The notes beneath the pieces are model-generated. The model was not told the origin of the DNA. It searched no databases and saw only the letters and a program-made list of their open reading frames with translations. From positions 1 to 55,336 of the forward strand of contig WLDG01000008.1 of the NCBI GenBank assembly GCA_009704945.1: DNA of 55,336 bases, written 5' to 3'. Origin of the DNA: Actinomycetota bacterium (GTDB lineage Bacteria; Actinomycetota; Actinomycetes; Actinomycetales; Microbacteriaceae). A program made the translations under genes and the position numbers. The first letter of the stretch is position 1, and every line of letters begins with the position of its first letter. This document shows, piece after piece, positions 9,202 to 17,719 of the stretch.

Positions 9202-9338
9202 TAATAATGGTCAGGTAGTTCCCCAGGTGAAGGCACAGTTACTAGCTGTGACGCCAAAGAGGCTTGTGCCTATCGGGGAATGAGGGCAAAGACTGGGCCC
9301 GTCCAAGAAATCGGTCACTTGTTTGGTTGTGAAATACA
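9202..9338 (+). promoter_or_regulatory. Structured 5' leader upstream of the saccharopine-dehydrogenase-like gene
   Basis: A TAATAAT promoter-like element at about 9201-9208 precedes a stretch rich in pairing. TTCCCC (9219-9224) pairs with GGGGAA (9275-9280). Inside it AGGCAC (9231-9236) can pair with GTGCCT (9266-9271), or the same bases can instead form two separate hairpins: CACAG 9234-9238 with CTGTG 9246-9250, and AGGC 9260-9263 with GCCT 9268-9271. The alternatives exclude each other, as in a riboswitch or attenuator. The downstream ATG has no visible ribosome site. I do not recognise a known riboswitch class. Confidence 0.45.
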
Positions 9339-10631
9339 ATGCGAATCTTGCTCATTGGAGCAGGCGGTGTTGGCGATGCTATTGTCAAAATTGCCGCAGA
9401 ACGTAACTTCTTCGAAAAAATGGTTGTTTCTGACTACTCGTTAGAAAGAGCCCAAAGAACCGTCGACTGGGTGAAGAAATGGCACCCGGGCGACATCGCT
9501 AGCAAATTTGAGGCAGCTCAAATTGACGCAAGCGATTCCTTCCTGGTGGTGGAACTGGCTAAGAAACACAAGGCCACACACATCCTGAATGCTGTTGAAC
9601 CTAAGTTTGTCCAATCTGTCTTCCAAGGCGCGTTGGACGCAGGGGTCAACTATTTAGACATGGCGATGAGCCTCAGCCACACTCACCCCGAAGACCCATT
9701 CAACAAACCAGCTGAAAAGCTCGGTGACTGGCAATATGCCAAGCACGGAGAATTTGAAAAAGCAGGTTTGTTGGCGCTAATCGGGATCGGAGCCGAGCCA
9801 GGAATTTCAAACATTTTTGCTCGTTATGCAGCTGATCACCTATTTAGTGAAATTGACGACATTGCCATTATGGATGGTGGAAACCTTGTGGTCACCAATG
9901 ACGAAGGCGAAGAGATCTTTGCTCCTTCGTTTTCGATCTGGACAGTGATTGAAGAGTGTTTGAATCCCCCACTGATCTGGGAAAAAGAACGCGGTTGGTT
10001 TACTACTCGACCTTTCAGCGAACCTGAACTGTTTGAGTTCCCAGAAGGCATCGGACCAATTAAGTGTGTGAACGTGGAGCACGAAGAAGTCAACATGCTT
10101 CCTCGAACCATGGATGCAAAGCGCGTCACGTTTAAGTACGGCCTAGGTTCTGAATTCATTAGCGTGCTGAAGACCTTGAATGCTCTAGGCCTGGACAAGG
10201 TGAACCCTGTTTGGGTTCGCTCTCGCTCAGGTCGAGCTGAAGTAGCTCCTCGTGACGTGGTGGCAGCAGTTCTGCCGGATCCAGCCTCACTGGTGGATCG
10301 CATGACGGGTAAAACCTGTGCTGGAACTTTGGTTACTGGAAAGAGCAAAGAGGGTAAGCCAAGAGCCACCTTCCTATATCACGTAGCCGACACCAAGTGG
10401 ACCGCCGATGAATTCGACGCGCAAGCTGTTGTTTGGCAAACCGCTCTGGTTCCGGTGGTAGCTCTCGAGCTACTTGCGAGAGGCACTTGGGGAGGCGTTG
10501 GGGTTAAGGCTCCCGAAGAGTTTGATGCCAAAGCTTTCCTCGATCTAATGGCTACTGCATATAAGCAGCCATACGGTGTTCAGGACAGAAACCCCGAGAA
10601 TCCAAGCGTCATCGACGAAGACTGGGAATAG
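9339..10631 (+). CDS. Saccharopine dehydrogenase-family (carboxynorspermidine synthase-like) oxidoreductase
   Basis: 430 residues with an N-terminal Rossmann motif GAGGVG at 7-12 and the length and C-terminal layout of the COG1748 (LYS9-like) family. Members join an amine or lysine to an aldehyde or keto acid by NAD(P)H-dependent reductive condensation. Close relatives are often annotated as saccharopine dehydrogenase or carboxynorspermidine dehydrogenase; the substrate here is unproven. A polyamine link is possible because a polyamine-type importer is encoded 5 kb downstream. It is monocistronic, with a structured leader upstream and a hairpin after the stop. Confidence 0.8.
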   Translation: MRILLIGAGGVGDAIVKIAAERNFFEKMVVSDYSLERAQRTVDWVKKWHPGDIASKFEAAQIDASDSFLVVELAKKHKATHILNAVEPKFVQSVFQGALDAGVNYLDMAMSLSHTHPEDPFNKPAEKLGDWQYAKHGEFEKAGLLALIGIGAEPGISNIFARYAADHLFSEIDDIAIMDGGNLVVTNDEGEEIFAPSFSIWTVIEECLNPPLIWEKERGWFTTRPFSEPELFEFPEGIGPIKCVNVEHEEVNMLPRTMDAKRVTFKYGLGSEFISVLKTLNALGLDKVNPVWVRSRSGRAEVAPRDVVAAVLPDPASLVDRMTGKTCAGTLVTGKSKEGKPRATFLYHVADTKWTADEFDAQAVVWQTALVPVVALELLARGTWGGVGVKAPEEFDAKAFLDLMATAYKQPYGVQDRNPENPSVIDEDWE

Positions 10632-10641
10632 AAGTGAGCGT

Positions 10642-10682
10642 CCCAGGGTTGTTATTAGATGTTGTCTAATAAAAACCCTGGG
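10642..10682 (+). terminator. Hairpin terminator after the saccharopine-dehydrogenase-like gene
   Basis: CCCAGGGTT (10642-10650) pairs with AACCCTGGG (10674-10682), and inside it TTATTAGA (10652-10659) pairs with TCTAATAA (10665-10672). This gives 17 bp broken by one G/A mismatch around a 5-base loop. It starts 10 bases after the stop codon. A T-run is absent, as is common for actinobacterial terminators. Confidence 0.7.
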
Positions 10683-10738
10683 GCTTTCAGTCAATACCCA
10701 GATGAAACCCCTAGCGTTATAGGTGAAGGGTGATAAAC

Positions 10739-11899
10739 ATGAAAATCTCAAAGCGCTGGCTTCCAGCAGTAATAGCTCCCGCAGTCGTCGGTGCGGTGGC
10801 GGCCTTCCCTATCCAGGCAAGTGCAGTTGATCTGCCAGACCTCAGTCCAACTGAGGTGATGGTGATGATGCAAGATGCGCAGCCTGTCGAGTTCACCGGC
10901 GTGGTTCTAAAGACCACCAACCTAGGTCTTCCCGCTTTTGAACTTTCCTCCATGCTCAGTGAAGAAGAAGTTGAGCGCATGAGAGAAAAGACTCCTGAAG
11001 AGTTTGCTGAGTTTGTTCCCGAAGTTGCCGCTTCAGAGGAGTTGGCCTCAGCGATGGAGCTCATCACAGGAGAACACAGAGTAAGAATTTTTGTTGGCGA
11101 AACTGGAATGCGCGCTCAGATTCTTGACCGCATGTCTCAGCGAGACCTAATTGTTAATCAATCCGAAGTATGGACTTACAACTCACGCGAGCAGCTAGCA
11201 ACTTTTGCGTCAATTGATCAGCAAAAAGTTGACCAGGGTCGAGTCAGCGCCATGGAGCAAATTGAAAAGTATGCTGCCGAAATTGGCCTAGACATGACAA
11301 ACCCGCAAGCAGTAGCCGAGTACGTGATGTCTCTAGTTGGCGATAGCTCAGAAGTTTCTGTTGGAACAGACCACTACAAAGCTGGTCGCACCGCTTACCA
11401 ACTAATCGTCAAGCCAAATAGCGATGTTTCGCTGGTTGAGTCAGTTGTTCTTTCGATTGATTCAGAGACCGCTGTTCCTCTAGCTGTCACTGTTTATTCA
11501 GTTGAGCAAGTGGAGCCAGCAGTTGAAGTTGGTTTTGAGAGCATTACATTTGCAAACCAAGACGAGTCTTTGTTCACCTTCACAGCTCCTGCTGGTGCGG
11601 AAGTGAGAAATCTAGATGAACTAGAGGCGCCGGAAACTCCAAAGCCTGAAGCTGGTGAGTATGAAGGACCAGAGCCAACCATGGTTGGTGAGGACTGGGA
11701 TTCAGTTTTGATCATGCCAGCGGGTGAAAACGATCTGCTCGCAGAGATTCAAGAAAATCAGATTTTGAGTTCGCTAATGACTTCGGTCGATGGTGGCATG
11801 GTTTTTGAAACGCCTTTGATGAAGGTTTTCATCGCTAACGACGGCCGCATCTTTGCCGGAGCGGTCACCCTCACACACCTTCAGAAGCTGGCCAACTAA
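10739..11899 (+). CDS. Secreted LolA/RseB-like protein
   Basis: About 386 residues with a clear signal peptide (MKISKRWLPAVIAPAVVG and a likely cut after ASA near residue 29). The remainder lacks membrane segments and resembles the actinobacterial family annotated as LolA-like or RseB/MucB-like, a beta-rich lipid-binding fold; the assignment is by overall character, not a firm motif. ATG 10739 is preferred over GTG 10730 because GAAGGG lies eight bases upstream. Three bases separate it from an ABC-2 exporter pair, so it probably handles the exported substrate outside the membrane. Confidence 0.65.
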   Translation: MKISKRWLPAVIAPAVVGAVAAFPIQASAVDLPDLSPTEVMVMMQDAQPVEFTGVVLKTTNLGLPAFELSSMLSEEEVERMREKTPEEFAEFVPEVAASEELASAMELITGEHRVRIFVGETGMRAQILDRMSQRDLIVNQSEVWTYNSREQLATFASIDQQKVDQGRVSAMEQIEKYAAEIGLDMTNPQAVAEYVMSLVGDSSEVSVGTDHYKAGRTAYQLIVKPNSDVSLVESVVLSIDSETAVPLAVTVYSVEQVEPAVEVGFESITFANQDESLFTFTAPAGAEVRNLDELEAPETPKPEAGEYEGPEPTMVGEDWDSVLIMPAGENDLLAEIQENQILSSLMTSVDGGMVFETPLMKVFIANDGRIFAGAVTLTHLQKLAN

Positions 11900-11902
11900 T
11901 CA

Positions 11903-12838
11903 ATGGTCGAGCTGGCAATCAAGACCAGCCAGCTCACCAAAAGATTTGGTGATCAGGCGGCAGTTGATGGGATTGACCTATCAGTTCCCAAAGGTTCAGT
12001 CTTCGGTTTTCTAGGTCCAAATGGCTCTGGTAAAACCACAACCATCCGCATGCTGCTTGGTTTGGCCGAGGCCACCGAGGGAACTATTGAGTTGCTGGGT
12101 GAAGAAGTTCCAAAGCGAATTGAGCAAATCCTTCCTAAGGTTGGCGCCTTAGTTGAGGGACCGGCCTTCTATCCATTCATGTCAGGAAGAAACAACCTCC
12201 TGAGAATCGATGCAGCTGACAGGTTTGCCGATCAAAAAACTACAGAGGCAAGAGTTGAATCCGCTCTAAACCGGGTGGGATTAGCTAATGCAGCCAAGAA
12301 GAAAGTTCACGCCTACTCACTTGGAATGAAGCAAAGATTAGGTCTAGCGAATGCACTACTAAAGCCTCGTGAGCTGCTAATTCTGGATGAGCCGACTAAC
12401 GGCCTTGATCCTCAAGGAACCAGAGAGGTTCGAAACCTAATTCGATCTCTGGCCGATGAAGGAATCACAGTTTTTGTCTCTTCCCACTTACTTAGTGAAA
12501 TAGAAATGCTGTGCTCCCACGTTGCGGTCATGAGTGCCGGAAAGATTGTTGCGCAAGGAAAGATTGAGGATCTTCGCAATGAAGAACCAACTCGATTGAT
12601 TTTGGCAACCGATGAGGCTGATGCGGCGATTGATGTGCTCAAATCTGAAGGACTGGGCAAATCAAGAATTCGCGGCCTTCAGATAATCACTGAAGTCGAA
12701 AATGATTTTGACGTTGCAAAGCTTGCAGCTGTATTGGTTTCTAAGAATATCCCGATTCGAGAGATAAGACTAGAAAAACCATCCCTGGAAGAAAAGTTCG
12801 TGAAGCTAACAGGAGAGGGGTTTGAAGTTGTTCGCTAA
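11903..12838 (+). CDS. ABC-2-type transporter ATP-binding protein
   Basis: 311 residues. Walker A GPNGSGKT is at 38-45, the signature reads YSLGMKQRL near residue 140, and Walker B LLILDEPTNGLD near 160. The C-terminal 80 residues form the extra domain typical of CcmA/NatA-like export ATPases. It is translated with the secreted protein before it and overlaps the permease after it by 17 bases. The substrate (lipid, peptide or drug) cannot be read from sequence. Confidence 0.93.
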   Translation: MVELAIKTSQLTKRFGDQAAVDGIDLSVPKGSVFGFLGPNGSGKTTTIRMLLGLAEATEGTIELLGEEVPKRIEQILPKVGALVEGPAFYPFMSGRNNLLRIDAADRFADQKTTEARVESALNRVGLANAAKKKVHAYSLGMKQRLGLANALLKPRELLILDEPTNGLDPQGTREVRNLIRSLADEGITVFVSSHLLSEIEMLCSHVAVMSAGKIVAQGKIEDLRNEEPTRLILATDEADAAIDVLKSEGLGKSRIRGLQIITEVENDFDVAKLAAVLVSKNIPIREIRLEKPSLEEKFVKLTGEGFEVVR

Positions 12839-13658
12839 ATCCCTTGGACTACGCCTAATGGCATCAGAACTCAAAGTAATGTTTACGCGTCGCCGCACCT
12901 GGGCGATGTTAGCCGCAATCGCACTAATTCCGATTCTGTTAGCAATTGCCGTCGCTCTGTCATCCGAGCGTCTATCACCTGGTGAGGGCCCGCCATTCTT
13001 GGCACAGGTAACACAAAATGGATTCTTCACTGGCTTCACAGCGATGCTGCTGGCACTTCCGTTGTTCCTGCCTCTAACTGTGGCGGTGGTTTCCGGTGAC
13101 ACAATTGCCGGTGAAGCTGGACTGGGAACCATTAGATATCTTCTAATTGCTCCGGTTAACCGAGTGAGATTGCTGGTGGTTAAGTATTTAGCGAGCCTCG
13201 TATTCATTCTGGCTGGCACCTTCACTCTGATGATCGCTGGTGCTCTAATCGGTGCGGCATTGTTCCCTGTCGGTCCAGTCACCTTGTTATCTGGCGACAC
13301 AATTTCAATATTTGAGGCATTTGGACGAATGGCGCTGGTTGCCCTTTATACAACAGTTTCACTGTCTGGGATGGCAGCGGTTGGGCTCTTTATCTCGACC
13401 TTGACCACGGTGCCAGTTGGAGCCATGACTGCCACGTTGGTAACATCCGGCGTGAGCAACATCTTGGGAAACATTCCACAGCTGGAGTGGATGCACTCCT
13501 GGCTTTTCACCTACTACTGGCTAGATTTTGCGGACCTCATGCGAGTGCCGATTGAATGGAGTTCTTTAGTGTCCAATCTGGTTCTGCAATTGGGCTGGAT
13601 TGCCGTGTTTGGCGCCCTGGCCTATGGCCGATTCACTACTAAAGACATCCTCAGTTAG
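12822..13658 (+). CDS. ABC-2-type transporter permease
   Basis: 278 residues with about six hydrophobic helices, the ABC-2 membrane subunit partnering the ATPase encoded just upstream. The cytoplasmic N-terminus and the VSGDTIAGEAGLGTIRYLL stretch (after helix 2) are typical of the family. TTG 12822 is a likely start, with GGAG six bases before it and inside the ATPase gene; TTG 12828 is an alternative. It ends a three-gene unit with the LolA/RseB-like protein. Confidence 0.88.
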   Translation: MKLFAKSLGLRLMASELKVMFTRRRTWAMLAAIALIPILLAIAVALSSERLSPGEGPPFLAQVTQNGFFTGFTAMLLALPLFLPLTVAVVSGDTIAGEAGLGTIRYLLIAPVNRVRLLVVKYLASLVFILAGTFTLMIAGALIGAALFPVGPVTLLSGDTISIFEAFGRMALVALYTTVSLSGMAAVGLFISTLTTVPVGAMTATLVTSGVSNILGNIPQLEWMHSWLFTYYWLDFADLMRVPIEWSSLVSNLVLQLGWIAVFGALAYGRFTTKDILS

Positions 13659-13681
13659 CCTGTTAGACTTCTAGGCTGCAA

Positions 13682-13754
13682 GGGCCTCTAGCTCAGTCGG
13701 TAGAGCAACGGACTTTTAATCCGTGGGTCGTCGGTTCGATCCCGACGGGGCCTA
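13682..13754 (+). tRNA. tRNA-Lys (anticodon TTT)
   Basis: A full 73-base cloverleaf. Acceptor GGGCCTC pairs with GGGGCCT, with two G-T pairs. D arm GCTC/GAGC, anticodon arm ACGGA/TCCGT with loop CTTTTAA (anticodon at 13715-13717), and T arm GTCGG/CCGAC with TTCGATC follow in order. The discriminator is A and CCA is not encoded. It is single, between the ABC-2 permease and doxX. Confidence 0.97.
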
Positions 13755-13763
13755 CTTCAAAAC

Positions 13764-14195
13764 TCAAGCAGCTGATGAGCGTTTAGTTAGCTTTCCCAGC
13801 ATCGTCTTTAGAAGCAGCCAAGCCCCGGTAGACCATAGAGCCCAAACAACAAGAACTGGCTGGAAGAAGAGTCTGGTAAGCCTCGCCTGATCCGTGTCGA
13901 GACCAAAAGCGCTGATTCCTTCAACGTATTGGTTGATGTTGCCAGGAAAAATAATGACGAAGAAGGCTGCTGCTGCCAAGCCAGCCAGCGGAACAATCTT
14001 TCCGAAGGAAGCCACCCCAAGACCTAGGAGAATCTCCACCACCCCAGATGCCAAAACTACGAAGTCTGGATCGAGTGGCAACCAAACCGGCACCTGTGCC
14101 TGAAACTCTTGTCTGGAGAAGGTGAGATGGCCTATGCCAGCAAATATCAAGGCTGCGCCTAGCAGCAATCGAGCTGACAACTTTGCAAACTTCAC
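13764..14195 (-). CDS. DoxX-family membrane protein
   Basis: 143 residues with four hydrophobic helices and the DoxX-like opening KLSARLLLGAALIFAGIGHL. The family is widespread and often linked to thiol/redox stress or respiratory membranes; the reaction here is unknown. I place the start at GTG 14195 with GAGGT four to five bases upstream. A longer frame opens at ATG 14228, but that ATG lies inside a TATGCT box (14224-14229) that looks like the -10 element, giving a leader of about 22 bases. It converges on tRNA-Lys. Confidence 0.8.
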   Translation of the reverse strand: MKFAKLSARLLLGAALIFAGIGHLTFSRQEFQAQVPVWLPLDPDFVVLASGVVEILLGLGVASFGKIVPLAGLAAAAFFVIIFPGNINQYVEGISAFGLDTDQARLTRLFFQPVLVVWALWSTGAWLLLKTMLGKLTKRSSAA

Positions 14196-14223
14196 AGCTA
14201 CCTCACTTTGAGTCAACCTAAGA

Positions 14224-14229
14224 AGCATA
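14224..14229 (-). promoter_or_regulatory. -10 box TATGCT for doxX
   Basis: TATGCT on the complement strand predicts a transcript start near 14217 and a leader of about 22 bases that contains the GAGGT ribosome site of the GTG start at 14195. Confidence 0.5.
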
Positions 14230-14327
14230 AAGTGTTGGCGGCTATCTCGGAGGCATTATGAAACCGTTAAGCGCCATAGAAACGAGCGCTAAACCTTGCC
14301 ATTCTCATTCCTTCAGATCAGACCAAA

Positions 14328-14333
14328 TAAGCT
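14328..14333 (+). promoter_or_regulatory. -10 box TAAGCT for a leaderless acetyltransferase gene
   Basis: TAAGCT, then exactly six bases, then ATG 14340. No ribosome site precedes the start. Confidence 0.55.
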
Positions 14334-14339
14334 TTACGC

Positions 14340-14882
14340 ATGGATTACCCACTCTTAGCTCAGAGGCTAACGATTCAGCCTTTAGCTCGGGAGGATTTGC
14401 TGGACTTTGTTAGTTACAGACAAGATCCAGAGATTGCTAAGTTTCAAAGTTGGGATACGAACTATTCCAAAGAACAGGCTTTGGCTCTAATTGAGTCACA
14501 GGCAGGAGTACTCATTCCTGCCCAGGGGAATTGGCTCCAGCTAGCGCTGCATCATGCTGAGAGTAACGAGCTACTGGGAGACCTAGCCCTTCATTCTTTG
14601 ACTGAGGATGAATTTGAAATTGGCTTCACCATTGCTAAGCAACACCAGGGCAAAGGGTTTGCCAAAGAAGCTGCCTCAGCCCTCATAACGCTCCTTTTCC
14701 GAGAGCTTGGAGCAATAAGAGTTATTGCCAACACGGACAGTCGAAATGCCGCATCCATCTCAGTACTAAGAGCTCTGGGTTTTGTCCAGGATACCTCAAA
14801 AAGCTGGGTGGAGTTATTCAAGGATGCAATGGTGACTGTTCACTACTTTGAACTGAATTCAAACCTCCGCCAGACAAACTAG
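14340..14882 (+). CDS. GNAT-family N-acetyltransferase (RimJ/RimL-like)
   Basis: 180 residues. The acetyl-CoA binding motif reads QHQGKGFAKEA near residues 100-110, preceded by the EIGFTIA strand typical of RimJ/RimL-type enzymes that acetylate protein N-termini or small amines. The target is unknown. It is probably leaderless, with TAAGCT six bases before ATG. It stands alone between doxX and a small hypothetical gene. Confidence 0.88.
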   Translation: MDYPLLAQRLTIQPLAREDLLDFVSYRQDPEIAKFQSWDTNYSKEQALALIESQAGVLIPAQGNWLQLALHHAESNELLGDLALHSLTEDEFEIGFTIAKQHQGKGFAKEAASALITLLFRELGAIRVIANTDSRNAASISVLRALGFVQDTSKSWVELFKDAMVTVHYFELNSNLRQTN

Positions 14883-14930
14883 GGCTGAATTCGAGGATGA
14901 AAAGCCTGTGCGGCTCGGTTGTTATCTAAT

Positions 14931-15314
14931 GTGAACAGCAAAACCCTTATCGGCGTCTATAAAGCCAACGGTGGGCTTATCGGCGAACTCAGCTACTTCT
15001 TTGGCCATCTGATTGGTCAAGCCGAGTGCAGCTTGTGCGACATAACCCACTCGCCGATAAAGAAGAAAGGTGCTTTCAAGGCGCTTGAGAAGAAACTAAA
15101 TGATGAATTTGGCATTGGCTTCCGACTAGTCCACATGAACGAGCGCACTGAAGCCGAACTGGCAGCTTCTCAAGGTAGGGAGCCCTGCGTCCTGCTTCAA
15201 CACCAAGACGGCTCTATTTCAATGTTTCTAGACTTTGTCGACCTAAAAGCAGCCGATGGAAGAGTCGAATCTTTTGAAAGATTGGTCAGAACCAGGCTGG
15301 ATCTCTTCAACTAG
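14931..15314 (+). CDS. Conserved-looking hypothetical protein with a CxxC-H motif
   Basis: 127 residues from GTG 14931; an in-frame TTG at 14919 is possible but looks poorer. I do not recognise the family. It is soluble, and residues 30-37 hold CSLCDITH, which could bind metal or be redox active. The region after it (KKKGAFKALEKKL) is basic and helical. No clear ribosome site is seen. It ends 6 bases before dedA on the opposite strand. Confidence 0.65.
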   Translation: MNSKTLIGVYKANGGLIGELSYFFGHLIGQAECSLCDITHSPIKKKGAFKALEKKLNDEFGIGFRLVHMNERTEAELAASQGREPCVLLQHQDGSISMFLDFVDLKAADGRVESFERLVRTRLDLFN

Positions 15315-15320
15315 TAGTGG

Positions 15321-15935
15321 CTATTCTCGGTTTCTCTTTAGCTGCTTGAAGAAGTTGATCAACACATAGATCACAATGACAGCCAGAAAGGCGTAAGCAG
15401 CCCAATCAAGAAAGCTTGCAAACTCCTCGCCAAGTTGCCAATTCTCTCCCAGATTCACACCAATCGTCAGCCAGAGTGTGTTCCAAATAAGGATTCCACT
15501 TGTGGAGAAAACGTAGAACCTTGCCCATCCCATCTTGACCAAACCAGCAGGAATGCTGACAAGGCTTCTGATAATCGGAACCATCCTCCCGAAGAACACA
15601 GACGCTCGTCCATGCTTTTCAAACCAAACCATTGTCTTTGTGAAATTTTCAACGGGTAAGCCAACCCATCTTCCATACTTGGCAATAATGGCAGTCACTC
15701 GGTTTTGAGTGAAGAAATAAGCAATTAGAAACCAGAATGTTGCGCCAGCTAAGGAACCGAGAGTAGTGGCGATAAGTGCCTCAATAAACCCGAAGCGACC
15801 GAGAGAGATGTTGAATCCAGTTAGTAGAAGTACTGCCTCACTCGGTATTGGAGGAATAATCACTTCGATACCAATAAGAAATGCAGCACCGAGCAGGCCA
15901 ATTTGGTTGATTACATCAACTGCAAACTCAATCAC
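15321..15935 (-). CDS. DedA-family (SNARE-associated/VTT domain) membrane protein
   Basis: 204 residues with about five membrane segments. The family motifs are visible: PSEAVLLLTGF near 32-42 and GRMVPIIRSLVSIPAG near 115-131, with the arginines typical of the re-entrant region. DedA proteins act in the inner membrane; several recycle undecaprenyl phosphate or flip phospholipids, and the exact substrate is not readable here. It converges with the hypothetical gene at 14931. Confidence 0.9.
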   Translation of the reverse strand: MIEFAVDVINQIGLLGAAFLIGIEVIIPPIPSEAVLLLTGFNISLGRFGFIEALIATTLGSLAGATFWFLIAYFFTQNRVTAIIAKYGRWVGLPVENFTKTMVWFEKHGRASVFFGRMVPIIRSLVSIPAGLVKMGWARFYVFSTSGILIWNTLWLTIGVNLGENWQLGEEFASFLDWAAYAFLAVIVIYVLINFFKQLKRNRE

Positions 15936-15998
15936 AGGAAAACACTACTCAACGCAGACTCTAGATGAGCTGGTCGCCACTACCAAACAGAAAACTAT

Positions 15999-16811
15999 CT
16001 ACTTACCATCATCAGCAGCCCTGGATAGGCGCTGTGAAACATAGACCGGAATTAGCGACAAGATGATGATTACCGTTGCAACGACATTAACCACACTGGC
16101 TTGCGTTGGCCTGGCCATTTCCTTAAGTATCCAGAGTGGGACGGTATCAACACCTGGTGGAGCAGTAAAGATGGTCACAACAACTTCATCAAAACTAAGT
16201 GCGAATGCAAGCAGGGCTCCAGCGCCAAATGCGGCACGAAATTGTGGGAATGTCACGAGGCGGAAGGTTCCCCAAACCCCTTGTCCAAGATCCATGGAAG
16301 CTTCTTGCAGATTGGGATTCATTCTCTTCAATCGGGCAAAAACATTGTTGAAAACCATGACTATGCAAAATGTTGCGTGAGCAACAATCATGCCGAAGTA
16401 GCCAATTTGGAATCCGGCAGGAGTCAAAAAGTTGCTGTAGGTATTGCTAAAAGCAACACCAGTAACAACACCCGGCAAAGCAATGGGCAAAACAACCAGC
16501 AGGTTGACGGTTGTCTTGCCGAAAAAGTCAAAGCGAGACAGGGCAAAAGCTGTCAGCGTGCCCAAGATGGAAGCCACCACCATCGCGCCAAGAGCAACAA
16601 TCACTGAATTCAGTAGCGCGTTTCTAATTGCCTCTAACTCAGAGGCTGTTTCCCACCACTTCAATGAATAGCTCTGGATGGGCCAGGAAGAGACCTGAGC
16701 CTCATTGAAGGAGTTCAGCATCAGGATGAACAAAGGGATGTACATAAATGCCAAAATCAAGGCAATGATTGCAATCATTCCAGCCTTGGAGAGTTTCGAG
16801 AATCTGAGCAT
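15999..16811 (-). CDS. potC: Polyamine-type ABC transporter permease (PotC-like)
   Basis: 270 residues with six membrane segments. The EAA loop reads EASMDLGQGVWGTFRLV near 175. It matches the PotC position and length as last gene of a potA-potD-potB-potC unit. Its ATG at 16811 shares a base with the potB stop. With PotB it forms the channel for a polyamine such as putrescine or spermidine, or a similar cation; the exact substrate is not determinable. Confidence 0.9.
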   Translation of the reverse strand: MLRFSKLSKAGMIAIIALILAFMYIPLFILMLNSFNEAQVSSWPIQSYSLKWWETASELEAIRNALLNSVIVALGAMVVASILGTLTAFALSRFDFFGKTTVNLLVVLPIALPGVVTGVAFSNTYSNFLTPAGFQIGYFGMIVAHATFCIVMVFNNVFARLKRMNPNLQEASMDLGQGVWGTFRLVTFPQFRAAFGAGALLAFALSFDEVVVTIFTAPPGVDTVPLWILKEMARPTQASVVNVVATVIIILSLIPVYVSQRLSRAADDGK

Positions 16812-17695
16812 TACATTCGCTCCAATGAACCGGTGCGACGCGCTACCAATAGGTACATGACTACGAATGCAATTGGCACCATAGAAAATGCCGCTGCAAC
16901 TGGTGGATTCAGATTAATATTGGCCGCAATAATGCTTCCAATCATCTGGGTCGAACCTCCAACAAATCTGGCAGCCAGATAATCGCCAAGACTCAATGAA
17001 AAGGTAAAGACAGAACCCGCGATTATGGCAGGCGTGATGAGAGGCAACACAACGCGAAAAATTGTGGGCCAAGCCTTTTGTCCCAAGTCTGCTGACGCAT
17101 CAAAAAGATTGTTAGGAATCTGTCTGATTGCCGTAAAGACCGGCAGAGCCATGTACGGAAACCATAGGTAGGTAAGAGTTAGAACAACCACTGGAATACC
17201 AAAGCCAGGTCCTGAAATGCCAATCGGATCTAGCAGCCAATTGATAAATCCGTTTTCCGTAAAAGTAAGTCGCATAGCCAGAAGCTTCACAAGGTAACCT
17301 GCCCAGAGTGGCAAGGTGATTAAAACCGCTAAAAGATTTCGAACCCATGGCCTAGCAATCTTGGCCATGTAGATTCCCAGAGGAATGGCAAGAACAATGC
17401 AAAGGGCCGTCACGCCAAGAGCAATCAAAAGAGTGCGAATTGAAGTCGATAGATAGGCCGGAACGGTAAAGATGGACACAAAATTCTCAAGAGTAAAGCC
17501 AGGTCGAACCCTAGAAGTAAAGGGGTCGATAAACCAAAAAGCAGTAATCAACAACAAAAACAGCGAGATTATGTATACGCCAACCAGCCATGTCATTGGT
17601 AGAGCTAGTAGCGCACGAAGTCTGACTTTTGGATGCAAATGCAAATAGGAAGAAATCGGCATTGTGGACTTGGTTTTCTCTAAAAGTGAAGTCAT
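16811..17695 (-). CDS. potB: Polyamine-type ABC transporter permease (PotB-like)
   Basis: 294 residues, six membrane segments after a basic N-terminal tail, with the EAA loop DASADLGQKAWPTIFRVV in the second half. The start is ATG 17695 because a near-perfect ribosome site AAAGGAGG lies just upstream (complement of 17703-17710). The reading frame extends further up to 17743, but that part would run through the hairpin after potD. The strong ribosome site may offset reduced transcription past that hairpin. Confidence 0.92.
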   Translation of the reverse strand: MTSLLEKTKSTMPISSYLHLHPKVRLRALLALPMTWLVGVYIISLFLLLITAFWFIDPFTSRVRPGFTLENFVSIFTVPAYLSTSIRTLLIALGVTALCIVLAIPLGIYMAKIARPWVRNLLAVLITLPLWAGYLVKLLAMRLTFTENGFINWLLDPIGISGPGFGIPVVVLTLTYLWFPYMALPVFTAIRQIPNNLFDASADLGQKAWPTIFRVVLPLITPAIIAGSVFTFSLSLGDYLAARFVGGSTQMIGSIIAANINLNPPVAAAFSMVPIAFVVMYLLVARRTGSLERM

Positions 17696-17719
17696 CCGAT
17701 TACCTCCTTTCTTTGGAAT

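Noticed and set aside
14258-14413. A 51-codon frame with GGAGG four bases before its ATG, overlapping the acetyltransferase gene.
   Set aside because: Composition is unlike protein (Ser- and His-rich, no hydrophobic pattern), it overlaps a firm gene in another frame, and the region also holds that gene's promoter.
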